64,000 nt of DNA from Nitrosospira multiformis (lineage in GTDB: Bacteria > Pseudomonadota > Gammaproteobacteria > Burkholderiales > Nitrosomonadaceae), in the NCBI RefSeq assembly GCF_900110185.1, contig NZ_FOCT01000004.1:1-64000 (forward strand), in the 5' to 3' direction. This document shows, in pieces, positions 49,523 to 58,214 of this stretch. Every line of letters starts with the position of its first letter. The first letter of the stretch is position 1. Made by a program: the position numbers and the translations under genes. The notes under the pieces are model-generated. The model searched no databases, was not told where the DNA came from, and was given only the letters and a program-made list of their open reading frames with translations.

Positions 49523-49912
49523 TTATGCTGGCACCACCAATACCGCATCAATCTCCACCAGCGCGTTCCGCGGGAGCGCCGATACGCCGATGGCGGCGCG
49601 CGCAGGGTAGGGCGTGCTGAAATATTGCACCATGATTTCATTCACCTTCTGGAAATTGGAAAGGTCCGTGAGATAGACGTTCAATTTGACGATATCCCGG
49701 AGGCTGCCTCCACCAGCCGCTGCAACTGCCGTCAGGTTCTGGAATACCCGATGGATTTGATTCTCGATGCCTTCCACCATCTGCATGGTAGAGGGTTCGA
49801 GACCGATCTGACCGGAAATGTAGATGGTATCGCCTCCGCTGACGCGTATTCCCTGGGAATAAGTGCCGATAGCCTGCGGCGCATCCGTTGTATGTATCGT
49901 CTTTTTTTCCAT
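49523..49912 (-). CDS. ridA: RidA family reactive intermediate deaminase
   Basis: This 129-residue YjgF/YER057c/UK114 protein hydrolyses reactive enamine/imine products of PLP enzymes. The signature [23 protein letters not shown] with the substrate-binding Arg and Glu is present, as are [11 protein letters not shown] and GQIGLEP. It lies 59 bases before recG on the same strand, divergent from murA. Confidence 0.93.
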   Translation of the reverse strand: MEKKTIHTTDAPQAIGTYSQGIRVSGGDTIYISGQIGLEPSTMQMVEGIENQIHRVFQNLTAVAAAGGGSLRDIVKLNVYLTDLSNFQKVNEIMVQYFSTPYPARAAIGVSALPRNALVEIDAVLVVPA

Positions 49913-49992
49913 CTTATCTCCTTTGGTTGATATTACTTTGGCATAATAAGCCGAAATTTGAAACTACGGGTACCGTGTTTGCGATATGATGA

Positions 49993-51267
<1,275 letters not shown>

Positions 51268-51336
51268 GGTATTGCAACCAAACGAATTATTTGAGCTATC
51301 CATCATGCTTAGCTCAGTCTGGCCGATGTCCTCACT

Positions 51337-51362
51337 CTCCTCTCCCACTTGTGGGAGAGGAG
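51337..51362. repeat. Perfect 12-bp hairpin of a dispersed purine/pyrimidine element
   Basis: CTCCTCTCCCAC-TT-GTGGGAGAGGAG (51337-51362) follows murA and is trailed by a further GGGAGAGAGGG. It lies between convergent murA and the FGE-like gene. A cousin with the same build (hairpin plus a third purine arm) lies at 52767. It may serve as a bidirectional terminator, but the composition fits a dispersed repeat. Confidence 0.7.
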
Positions 51363-51410
51363 TCGGGAGAGAGGGAAAAAATTGCGAGGGGAAAAAAGAG
51401 CGAGTGGGCT

Positions 51411-52124
51411 TCAGGGTAACGTCATTGCAGGTCGAAAACCCAGATAGCGCATACGTTTGTTGGTATCGAACCAGTTGCACATACCTGCCCGCATATCCTG
51501 CGGCCGGTGATTCCAGGAGCCTCCGCACAGGAGGCGCTTTGCACAATTCCCTTTCCGGCAGGTATCCGTCCACTGCCAGACATTACCCATCATATCGTGC
51601 AGGCCAAAGGCATTGGGTTTGAAACTGCCGACGGGAGCGGTTCTCCTGTTATCCCACTCGCTCCCGCATCCATCGCAATTGGCGTTATTGCGCCCGACGT
51701 CGTTGCCCCAATAGTATTGGGTAGTCGCGCCCGCCAAGGCGGCGACTTCCCATTCCTCTTCCGTGGGCAGCCGATAAGTCTTGCCCGACTTATCCGACAG
51801 CCATCGCAGATAAGCCTGGGCGTCATCCCAGCTTACGTTTACAACCGGTCTTTTACCGCGCCCCCAGCCATTATCGGGGGGAACATATCCGCCGCAGCCG
51901 CCTCCTTCAACACACGCCTCCCAGTCGTCGAACGTCACGGCGTATTTACCCATGGCAAATTTCTTGCCTGCAATGGATACCATTTCAGGGCAGACAGGAC
52001 ACGCTTTTGCGGAGTTCAAGGTATTGTTTTCGCTCGCCGTCACCGGATTGCAAAAGAACGCGCCAATGCTTATGAATAGCGCGAAAACCGGGATGTACAG
52101 GCAGCGAAGATATACCAATTTCAT
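51411..52124 (-). CDS. Secreted formylglycine-generating-enzyme (SUMF1)-like protein
   Basis: This 237-residue protein starts with a signal peptide (about 1-30) and then a Cys pair (CPVCPEM). The FGE-sulfatase fold follows: FAMGKYAVTFDDWEACV, PVVNVSWDDAQAYLRWLS, YRLPTEEEWEVAA, NAFGLHDMMGNVWQWT and the end CGGSWNHRPQDMRAGMC. Family members modify sulfatases or act as ergothioneine- or signalling-type enzymes; many small secreted versions have no known activity. No sulfatase gene is near. The domain is complete though compact. Confidence 0.88.
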   Translation of the reverse strand: MKLVYLRCLYIPVFALFISIGAFFCNPVTASENNTLNSAKACPVCPEMVSIAGKKFAMGKYAVTFDDWEACVEGGGCGGYVPPDNGWGRGKRPVVNVSWDDAQAYLRWLSDKSGKTYRLPTEEEWEVAALAGATTQYYWGNDVGRNNANCDGCGSEWDNRRTAPVGSFKPNAFGLHDMMGNVWQWTDTCRKGNCAKRLLCGGSWNHRPQDMRAGMCNWFDTNKRMRYLGFRPAMTLP

Positions 52125-52324
52125 GAGTTGTATCTGAACAAGTGAAAAGACTGATCAGCAAATTTGATAATTGTATAGAAAAGCCATTGATATCCAAAAC
52201 TTCACGAAGTATCAGATTAATGCAGGCAATATGTATGTTAACGTACGGAATGACATTGGAATCAGGCGTACTGTGCGATTTCAGTCACCTTCAATCAATC
52301 GTTGAGCTGATAAGGAGAGTAATC

Positions 52325-52642
52325 ATGAAACGTTCTTCTTTGATATCCGGGCCCGCACTGCTTCCAATTGTCGCGGCATTTGTTCTCGGTGTCAGTGCAT
52401 CGGGTGGAGTCTATGCTGGTGAGTACGATATGCCGGACGAGATCGGGCCGGCTGATTCTCCAGCTGTTCGCGATACGAATGGTAAAGGCGATAAGAGCAT
52501 CAAGCAAAGATTGCACATGAAGGAAGGCACTTCAATGAGAAAAGGTCAGGATAATTCCAGATACCAGACCGACGGCACTGAAAGGTATGAGGAGAAGAAG
52601 GATTCCAGCGGCACGGGGCCGAAGCGCGAAGGTCGCTATTGA
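52325..52642 (+). CDS. Small exported hydrophilic protein
   Basis: This 105-residue protein has a signal peptide (MKRSSLISGPALLPIVAAFV, cleavage near VYAG) and a mature part that is charged, Gly/Asp/Lys-rich and probably disordered. AAGGAG lies 6 bases before the ATG at 52325; the frame is open earlier but this start is clearly the best. It is divergent from the FGE-like gene. I do not recognise it. Confidence 0.6.
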   Translation: MKRSSLISGPALLPIVAAFVLGVSASGGVYAGEYDMPDEIGPADSPAVRDTNGKGDKSIKQRLHMKEGTSMRKGQDNSRYQTDGTERYEEKKDSSGTGPKREGRY

Positions 52643-52766
52643 TAGACCAGGCCGCGGTCATTCTCCTCTGACGATCGCTTTCTCTTGGCATAGCCATAGC
52701 GGACTAGACGTTCACGTTTGGTCCTGAGACCTTGCGTTTTGCTGATTCCTTCCTCCACTGTAGGCT

Positions 52767-52789
52767 CCCTCTCCCCAGCGGGGAGAGGG
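52767..52789. repeat. Perfect 10-bp hairpin, cousin of the element at 51337
   Basis: CCCTCTCCCC-AGC-GGGGAGAGGG (52767-52789) is followed by GGGGAGAGGAGGG, the same hairpin-plus-third-arm build as the element 1.4 kb upstream. It lies between the convergent small exported protein and ettA. It is probably a dispersed repeat and may also stop transcription. Confidence 0.65.
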
Positions 52790-52863
52790 TTGGGGAGAGG
52801 AGGGTTCCCGAGTTTATCGGGGATCGAACGGGATCGGGACAGGAAAGCCAGCCTGCTCAGCAC

Positions 52864-54528
52864 TTACCGATTGATCGGCTTATACCTGATTCGCTTGGGT
52901 TTTGCGGCTTCCTCCCCGAGGCGTTTCCGCTTGTCGGCTTCATATTCCTGGTAATTGCCATCGAAGAATGCCACCTGCGAATTGCCTTCGAACGACAGGA
53001 TATGGGTAGCGATACGGTCAAGGAACCAGCGGTCATGCGAGATGACCATCACGCATCCCGCAAACTCTAGCAACGCATCTTCCAGCGCTCGCAACGTTTC
53101 GACATCGAGGTCGTTGGAAGGCTCATCCAGCAATAGTACGTTGCCCCCGGCGATAAGCGTTTTAGCCAGGTGAAGTCTTCCACGTTCACCGCCGGACAAG
53201 TTGCCCACTATCTTCTGCTGGTCCGAGCCCTTGAAATTGAAGCGACCGAGATAGGCGCGTGCTGGCGTTTCATATCTGCCGACCGTCAGGATGTCATGCC
53301 CATCCGAGATCGCATCAAATACGGTTTTACCGTCTTCCAAAGCGGCCCGTGATTGATCCACGTGGGCAATTTTGACGGTTGCGCCGATTTCTATATTGCC
53401 CGAATCCGGCTGCTCCTTTCCTGTAATCATCCGGAAAAGAGTGGATTTTCCGGCTCCATTCGGACCGATGATGCCGACAATGGCACCGGGAGGCACCTTG
53501 AAACTCAGGTTATCGATCAGCAGGCGATCGCCATATGCTTTCGATACGTTCCTGAACTCGATGACTTCGTTACCCAGTCTTTCGGCTACGGGAATGAAGA
53601 TCTCCTGCGTCTCGTTACGTTTCTGGTACTCCTGCGAATTGAGTTCATCAAAGCGCGCAATACGCGCCTTGGATTTCGCCTGGCGTCCCTTGGGGTTCTG
53701 TCGTACCCATTCCAGCTCTTTTTTCAGCGCTTTCTGGCGTGCCGACTCGGCTGATTCTTCCTGTTTCAGGCGGGTTTCTTTCTGCTCCAGCCAGGAACTG
53801 TAATTGCCCTTCCACGGGATGCCGTGCCCGCGGTCGAGCTCCAGGATCCATTCCGCCGCGTTATCGAGAAAATAGCGATCGTGCGTCACTGCCACCACGG
53901 TGCCCGGAAACCGCGTAAGGAATTGCTCCAGCCATTCCACTGACTCCGCATCCAAGTGGTTGGTAGGTTCGTCCAGCAATAGCATGTCCGGTTTGGACAG
54001 CAGCAATTTGCATAACGCGACGCGCCGTTTCTCGCCACCTGAGAGATTCTTCACGGTGGCATCCCATTCCGGCAAACGCAGCGCATCGGCTGCGATTTCC
54101 ATCTGCTGACCGAGGTTTCCGCCGCTGGCGGCGATGATTGCTTCAAGCCGGCTTTGCTCCGACGCTAGGGCATCGAAGTCTGCATCCGGCTCGGCGTAGG
54201 CAGCGTAAACTTCCTCCAGTTTCTGCTGTGCGTTGAATACCTCGCCGAGTCCTTCCTGCACCGCTTCGCGTACCGTGTGCTCAGCATTGAGCTGCGGTTC
54301 CTGCGGAAGGTAGCCGATATTGAGGTTGGGCATGGCAGTGACTTCGCCCTCGATATCCTTGTCCACGCCCGCCATGATTTTCAGAACGGTGGATTTGCCC
54401 GAACCGTTGAGTCCCAGCAAACCTATCTTTGCGCCGGGAAAAAAACTGATGGAAATATCCTTGAGTATCGTGCGCCGGGGCGGGACCACTTTGCCCACCC
54501 GGTTCATGGTAAGTACGTATTGGGCCAT
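52864..54528 (-). CDS. ettA: Energy-dependent translational throttle protein EttA (ABC-F)
   Basis: This 554-residue soluble ABC-F protein gates ribosome entry into elongation according to ATP/ADP. Two ATPase domains are visible: GLNGSGKSTVLK with LSGGEKRRVALCKLLL and LLLDEPTNHLD, then GPNGAGKSTLFR with LSGGERGRLHLAKTL and LLLDEPSNDLD. The P-site tRNA-interaction linker lies between them (about 240-320, rich in Lys/Arg/Glu). The C-terminal arginine-rich tail KPKRIRYKPINR and the start MAQYVLTMNRVGKVVPPRR are EttA-specific. Confidence 0.96.
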   Translation of the reverse strand: MAQYVLTMNRVGKVVPPRRTILKDISISFFPGAKIGLLGLNGSGKSTVLKIMAGVDKDIEGEVTAMPNLNIGYLPQEPQLNAEHTVREAVQEGLGEVFNAQQKLEEVYAAYAEPDADFDALASEQSRLEAIIAASGGNLGQQMEIAADALRLPEWDATVKNLSGGEKRRVALCKLLLSKPDMLLLDEPTNHLDAESVEWLEQFLTRFPGTVVAVTHDRYFLDNAAEWILELDRGHGIPWKGNYSSWLEQKETRLKQEESAESARQKALKKELEWVRQNPKGRQAKSKARIARFDELNSQEYQKRNETQEIFIPVAERLGNEVIEFRNVSKAYGDRLLIDNLSFKVPPGAIVGIIGPNGAGKSTLFRMITGKEQPDSGNIEIGATVKIAHVDQSRAALEDGKTVFDAISDGHDILTVGRYETPARAYLGRFNFKGSDQQKIVGNLSGGERGRLHLAKTLIAGGNVLLLDEPSNDLDVETLRALEDALLEFAGCVMVISHDRWFLDRIATHILSFEGNSQVAFFDGNYQEYEADKRKRLGEEAAKPKRIRYKPINR

Positions 54529-54793
54529 AACTGAATGAAAAATTGAAAAAATTCGAGTTTAACGCATGAGAGCGCCAGCATGAAGCACTATTCGAACAGA
54601 ATATTCTTCTGCTGTTTCATGTATCGAAAATCACGCAATAAATGCTGAGTTAGAGTTATTTCTTTATAATTCCTCCTGCCCTTGGCAGTAGAAAGATTTC
54701 TTTACCTGAACCATGGACTACTGATTTTTTGCGCGTGGCCGGATCCGCCCCGGCTTCGGTTATGCACGGTTGGCGGTTGATTGGAGGAAATAA

Positions 54794-55123
54794 ATGCTGT
54801 TCTCTTTGAGAAGCGCGGCGCTTGTCACCATTGCCGCGGGTAGTTTATTGGTCGGTTGCGCGACCTCGGAAAAAGTACAAGTGGTGCAGCCCGGTGACCC
54901 GAACCTGTCCTGCAATGCAATCAAGGGGGAACTTGCGAGGCTTGACAAAGCACAAGCTGACATAGATTCAAAGAAAGGAGTTACTGGAACCAATGTTGCA
55001 GCGGCTCTTTTGTGGCTTCCGGGCTTGGCCTATACCTATTACGATGCCGGGGAGGCAACCCGGTTGGTCAGTGACAGGAGGAGTGCGCTTACGACTATCT
55101 ATAACAACAAAAATTGCCAGTAG
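54794..55123 (+). CDS. Small lipoprotein
   Basis: This 109-residue protein has a lipobox at LVGC (Cys22) after a typical signal segment, then VQPGDPNLSC, a helical part (AIKGELARLDKAQADID) and a hydrophobic stretch (VAAALLWLPGLAYTYY). TGGAGGAAA lies just before the ATG. The pattern (N-terminal Cys, coil, then a Gly/Ala hydrophobic patch, YDAGEATRLVSDRRSAL) is common among unnamed betaproteobacterial lipoproteins. The 265-base gap before it shows no gene. Confidence 0.7.
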   Translation: MLFSLRSAALVTIAAGSLLVGCATSEKVQVVQPGDPNLSCNAIKGELARLDKAQADIDSKKGVTGTNVAAALLWLPGLAYTYYDAGEATRLVSDRRSALTTIYNNKNCQ

Positions 55124-55207
55124 CCGTCGCCTGGTCTGTTTGAACTGCTTGCCCTGAAAGGGGCAAGCATCAGGGCCGCAAATTGTGCAGCCCCAGAAAA
55201 AATTTTC

Positions 55208-55939
55208 TCATGCCTTGTTCTTGCGCGATGTCGCCCGGGCAAGGCGCTCGGCATTATCCCTGGTGTCGTACATATTAATAACAGACTTGTTCTTTGCCGC
55301 CTTTTCCATTCGGGCCCGAATTTCGGCTGCCATTTCATTATTGCGCTGCACTGCGGGACGAGCCTCCATTGCAGTAAACCAGCGTATGAAGTTCGGGAAG
55401 GTCTCTCCATCGACGCCGCGCTCCGCATGCCCTTTACACCAGGGGTAGGTGGCGATATCGGCGATTGAATATTCATCGCACCCGAGCCACGCGGATTCAC
55501 CCAGCCGGTTTTCCAGCACTCGATAGAGGCGCAGCGACTCATCGTTGTACCTGTCCCGCGCGTACTGGTTATCTCTGGCCTGCCGATTGAAATGGTTCGC
55601 CTGCCCGAACATGGGGCCGATATGCGCAACTTGGAAGAACAGCCATTGCAGCGTGTCATAGCGCTTACGGGCATCGACAGGCAGGAATCTGCCTGTTTTC
55701 TCCGCGAGATAAAGGAGGATCGCACATGATTCCATCATTGTGTATGAACCACCCCCTGGCCCCTCCGTATCCACGATCGCGGGAATCTTGTTATTGGGAT
55801 TGAGTTTCAGATGTTCAGGCTGGAATTGCTCCCCTACATTGATATCGACGTCGATGTGTTTCCATTCGATTCCGATTTCCTCCAGCATGATCATCACTTT
55901 CTGGCCGTTCGGGGTTGGACTGGAATGCAGTTCGATCAT
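55208..55939 (-). CDS. Glutathione S-transferase, YghU/YfcG-like
   Basis: This 243-residue GST has an N-terminal thioredoxin-like domain (MIELHSSPTPNGQKVMIMLE, PNNKIPAIVD, TMMESCAILLYLAEK with the ESxAI glutathione-binding signature). An all-helical C-terminal domain follows (YSIADIATYPWC). The sequence resembles the Nu-class (YghU/YfcG) disulfide-bond reductases. GGAGGAAT precedes the ATG at 55939; the frame is open upstream. The C-terminal extension is Lys/Arg-rich. The substrate is unknown. Confidence 0.9.
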   Translation of the reverse strand: MIELHSSPTPNGQKVMIMLEEIGIEWKHIDVDINVGEQFQPEHLKLNPNNKIPAIVDTEGPGGGSYTMMESCAILLYLAEKTGRFLPVDARKRYDTLQWLFFQVAHIGPMFGQANHFNRQARDNQYARDRYNDESLRLYRVLENRLGESAWLGCDEYSIADIATYPWCKGHAERGVDGETFPNFIRWFTAMEARPAVQRNNEMAAEIRARMEKAAKNKSVINMYDTRDNAERLARATSRKNKA

Positions 55940-56231
55940 GATTCCTCCTATGTCACTTTCAGGGCAGGTACTTTCCGTCATTCACTGGCGGATGGCAAAG
56001 CGCAGCCTAGCATCGTCTGGTTTGTCTTGCTGCCCCGTTGTTGTGCTCATTGTCGTCATTGTTTTGCCAAGGGGCGGCTGTAACGGAGTGGTACTGTTCG
56101 ACAGGGAAAAAGGTTCAGCATGGCGCAGAGGCATTTACTGATATTATTTCATTCATCATTGCTCTTTCCTCAGAATAACGGCGCACCGAATCATTTTTTT
56201 GCCGTTTTCATGTCTGTCAAAGGAAGCTCGC

Positions 56232-57005
56232 TTGTTCAAAATAATTTTAACCCTGTTAGGGTTTTACTTCTTCGGCATTTTCGGCGCATTTCTCGGATAC
56301 ATTGCCGGCAGCTTCATCGATCGTTACCGTGCTTACGGCGCAGGTGCAATCAATCCGTTTACGAGTGCCCAGCGGCAGACGGTTTTTCTCGAAACCGTTT
56401 TCATACTCATGGGAAAACTTGCCAAGGCAGACGGGCATATTTCCCAGGAGGAGATTAACCATGTTGAAGACTTCATGCAGAAGCTGGGAATGTCGGCGGA
56501 GCATCGGCAGAGAGCCATCTCGCTTTTTAAACAGGGCACAGCGCCTGGTTTTGATCACGTGCCCAAGCTGAATGAGTTCATGATTGTTTGCGGGCACACC
56601 CATAACCTTGCGCAGATGCTTCTGGTTTATCTTATCGTCATGGCAGTGGCGGACGGACACATGGACGCGGCCGAGGAGAACCTGTTAAGAGATGTGGCGC
56701 GCTATCTTGGCTATGATTCATCTGCATTCCGCCAACTAGTGGACATGGTGCTGAGTCAGTCGCATTTTGCCGGGGGTCAGCCTCCCTCGGCTACCACTCT
56801 TGACGATGCCTATAAAGCGCTGGGGGTGACCCGGGAAAGCAGCGACCAGGAAATCAAGCGTGCCTATCGCAAGCTGATGAGTCAGTATCATCCCGATAAA
56901 CTGATGGGGCAGGGCATGCCGGAAGATATGATTGCAATGGCCACCGCAAAATCTCAGGAAGTGCAGGCTGCCTATGATTTGATCAGGAAGAGCCGGAATA
57001 TGTAG
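56232..57005 (+). CDS. djlA: DjlA-type membrane-anchored DnaJ co-chaperone
   Basis: This protein of about 257 residues has an N-terminal membrane segment with Gly pattern (FGIFGAFLGYIAGSFIDRY), a TerB-like helical domain (about 60-165, LMGKLAKADGHISQEEI and VMAVADGHMDAAEE) and a C-terminal J domain with HPD in QYHPDKLMG. This order matches E. coli DjlA. The start is probably TTG at 56232, which has AGGAAG 5 bases upstream; an earlier in-frame TTG (56199) lacks a site, and no ATG in frame fits. DjlA stimulates DnaK at the inner membrane. Confidence 0.88.
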   Translation: MFKIILTLLGFYFFGIFGAFLGYIAGSFIDRYRAYGAGAINPFTSAQRQTVFLETVFILMGKLAKADGHISQEEINHVEDFMQKLGMSAEHRQRAISLFKQGTAPGFDHVPKLNEFMIVCGHTHNLAQMLLVYLIVMAVADGHMDAAEENLLRDVARYLGYDSSAFRQLVDMVLSQSHFAGGQPPSATTLDDAYKALGVTRESSDQEIKRAYRKLMSQYHPDKLMGQGMPEDMIAMATAKSQEVQAAYDLIRKSRNM

Positions 57006-57053
57006 GTAGTGCCTTGAACCGCATTGGCTTCCTGGCCAGCCTGTTTTGAATGC

Positions 57054-58214
57054 TTAGAGACTCAACGGTTCCATATAACCGGTCAGTTCGAGATAGCCGC
57101 GCCCCGCGGGTTCACCGTCGCGGGTAACGGTCACCGCGCCCTCCCAATAAACTGCACCGGTGGATTGCCGCGAGTCAAGTTCCTGGTCGTCCATCAGGGG
57201 TGTGAGAACCCAGACGGTAGTGCCGGTCTGGATTCGTATTTTGACTGGATAGGTGGTGTTTGTGCGTGTTGAATGCCAGGTGCGTTGCGGCTCAAAGCTT
57301 ACCTGATCCGGTTCAAAGCGCGTGAAGTGCCCTGACGGCTCCCGGATCCCGGCATACGCCCAGACCTTGCTGCCGTCCTTGCCGCGGATCTGAAACGCCA
57401 TCAGGGCTGATCCGTCGTCTAGATTGGCGCCGACCCAATCCCATCCCACCGCTTTCGGATCGAGGTAGGCGGTAGACCACTCGTGGTCGAGCCACGCGAT
57501 GCCCTTCACGGCGATTTCCTCGCCATCGCGCGTTACTTTCCCACTTACCTGCAGGTGAGGCTCACTGTAGTAATAGCTGGCCTGCTCAGGGTGCGGCCCC
57601 TTTCTGGAAAAACCGTTGAGATCTTGCAGCATGGGGGATTGCGCGGGCGTCAGCGAAAAATCGAGCCGGAAATGGTCTGCTTTTATGCGAGTCTGATAAC
57701 GCCCGTTTTCCTCCCGCACCATAAACCAATCGCCCAGTTTGACGTTCGTGTTGTCCTCTGTGGTATATGCCAGGCCAAAACCATCCCGTGCACTTTTCTG
57801 GTCATGCAGAAGTTTACCCACTGCCGGATCAGACAAGGCGGCGTGGGCAATGATGAGGTCTCTGGGGGCAAAGCGGCTGGGGTTGGCGCGATCGTGTTCG
57901 GTCGCCACACGGAAAAAGGTGATCTGGAAGCCAAGCGGTTCTTTTTCGGGTGTTTCCAGCCAGCCGGTTACATACCACCACTCATTTCTGAAACCAGGAT
58001 GCGCCCCGAAATCCCGTGGGAACACAAGGGGCACGTTTCGAACTACCGGTGATAGTTGTGGCCGTTCCGCCAGAACGCGACCGGTGGTAAAGAAAGCAAG
58101 GAACAAAGCTGCAACAAGGAAAGCGGTTCCAGTCAGCCGTTTGAATCCGGCATCGTGCCACCTTTGTTTGCGGGAACGGGTGAAATATCCGGGATTACGC
58201 TTTACGGCTCGCAT
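57054..58214 (-). CDS. AttH-like calycin-fold protein (PF09410 type)
   Basis: This 386-residue protein has an N-terminal hydrophobic segment (about 27-46, signal or anchor) and then two lipocalin-like halves. Recognisable blocks are DFGAHPGFRNEWWYVTGWLE, PLGFQITFFRVATEHDR, AHAALSD, GIAWLDHEWSTAYLDPKAVGWDW and SALMAFQIRG. The family is annotated AttH/carotenoid 1,2-hydratase-like; a Nitrosomonas europaea member has a known calycin structure and a lipid-related role was suggested. Its ATG overlaps the permease stop (TAATG), so it is the third gene of an ABC cluster. It likely handles a hydrophobic ligand in the periplasm. Confidence 0.88.
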   Translation of the reverse strand: MRAVKRNPGYFTRSRKQRWHDAGFKRLTGTAFLVAALFLAFFTTGRVLAERPQLSPVVRNVPLVFPRDFGAHPGFRNEWWYVTGWLETPEKEPLGFQITFFRVATEHDRANPSRFAPRDLIIAHAALSDPAVGKLLHDQKSARDGFGLAYTTEDNTNVKLGDWFMVREENGRYQTRIKADHFRLDFSLTPAQSPMLQDLNGFSRKGPHPEQASYYYSEPHLQVSGKVTRDGEEIAVKGIAWLDHEWSTAYLDPKAVGWDWVGANLDDGSALMAFQIRGKDGSKVWAYAGIREPSGHFTRFEPDQVSFEPQRTWHSTRTNTTYPVKIRIQTGTTVWVLTPLMDDQELDSRQSTGAVYWEGAVTVTRDGEPAGRGYLELTGYMEPLSL

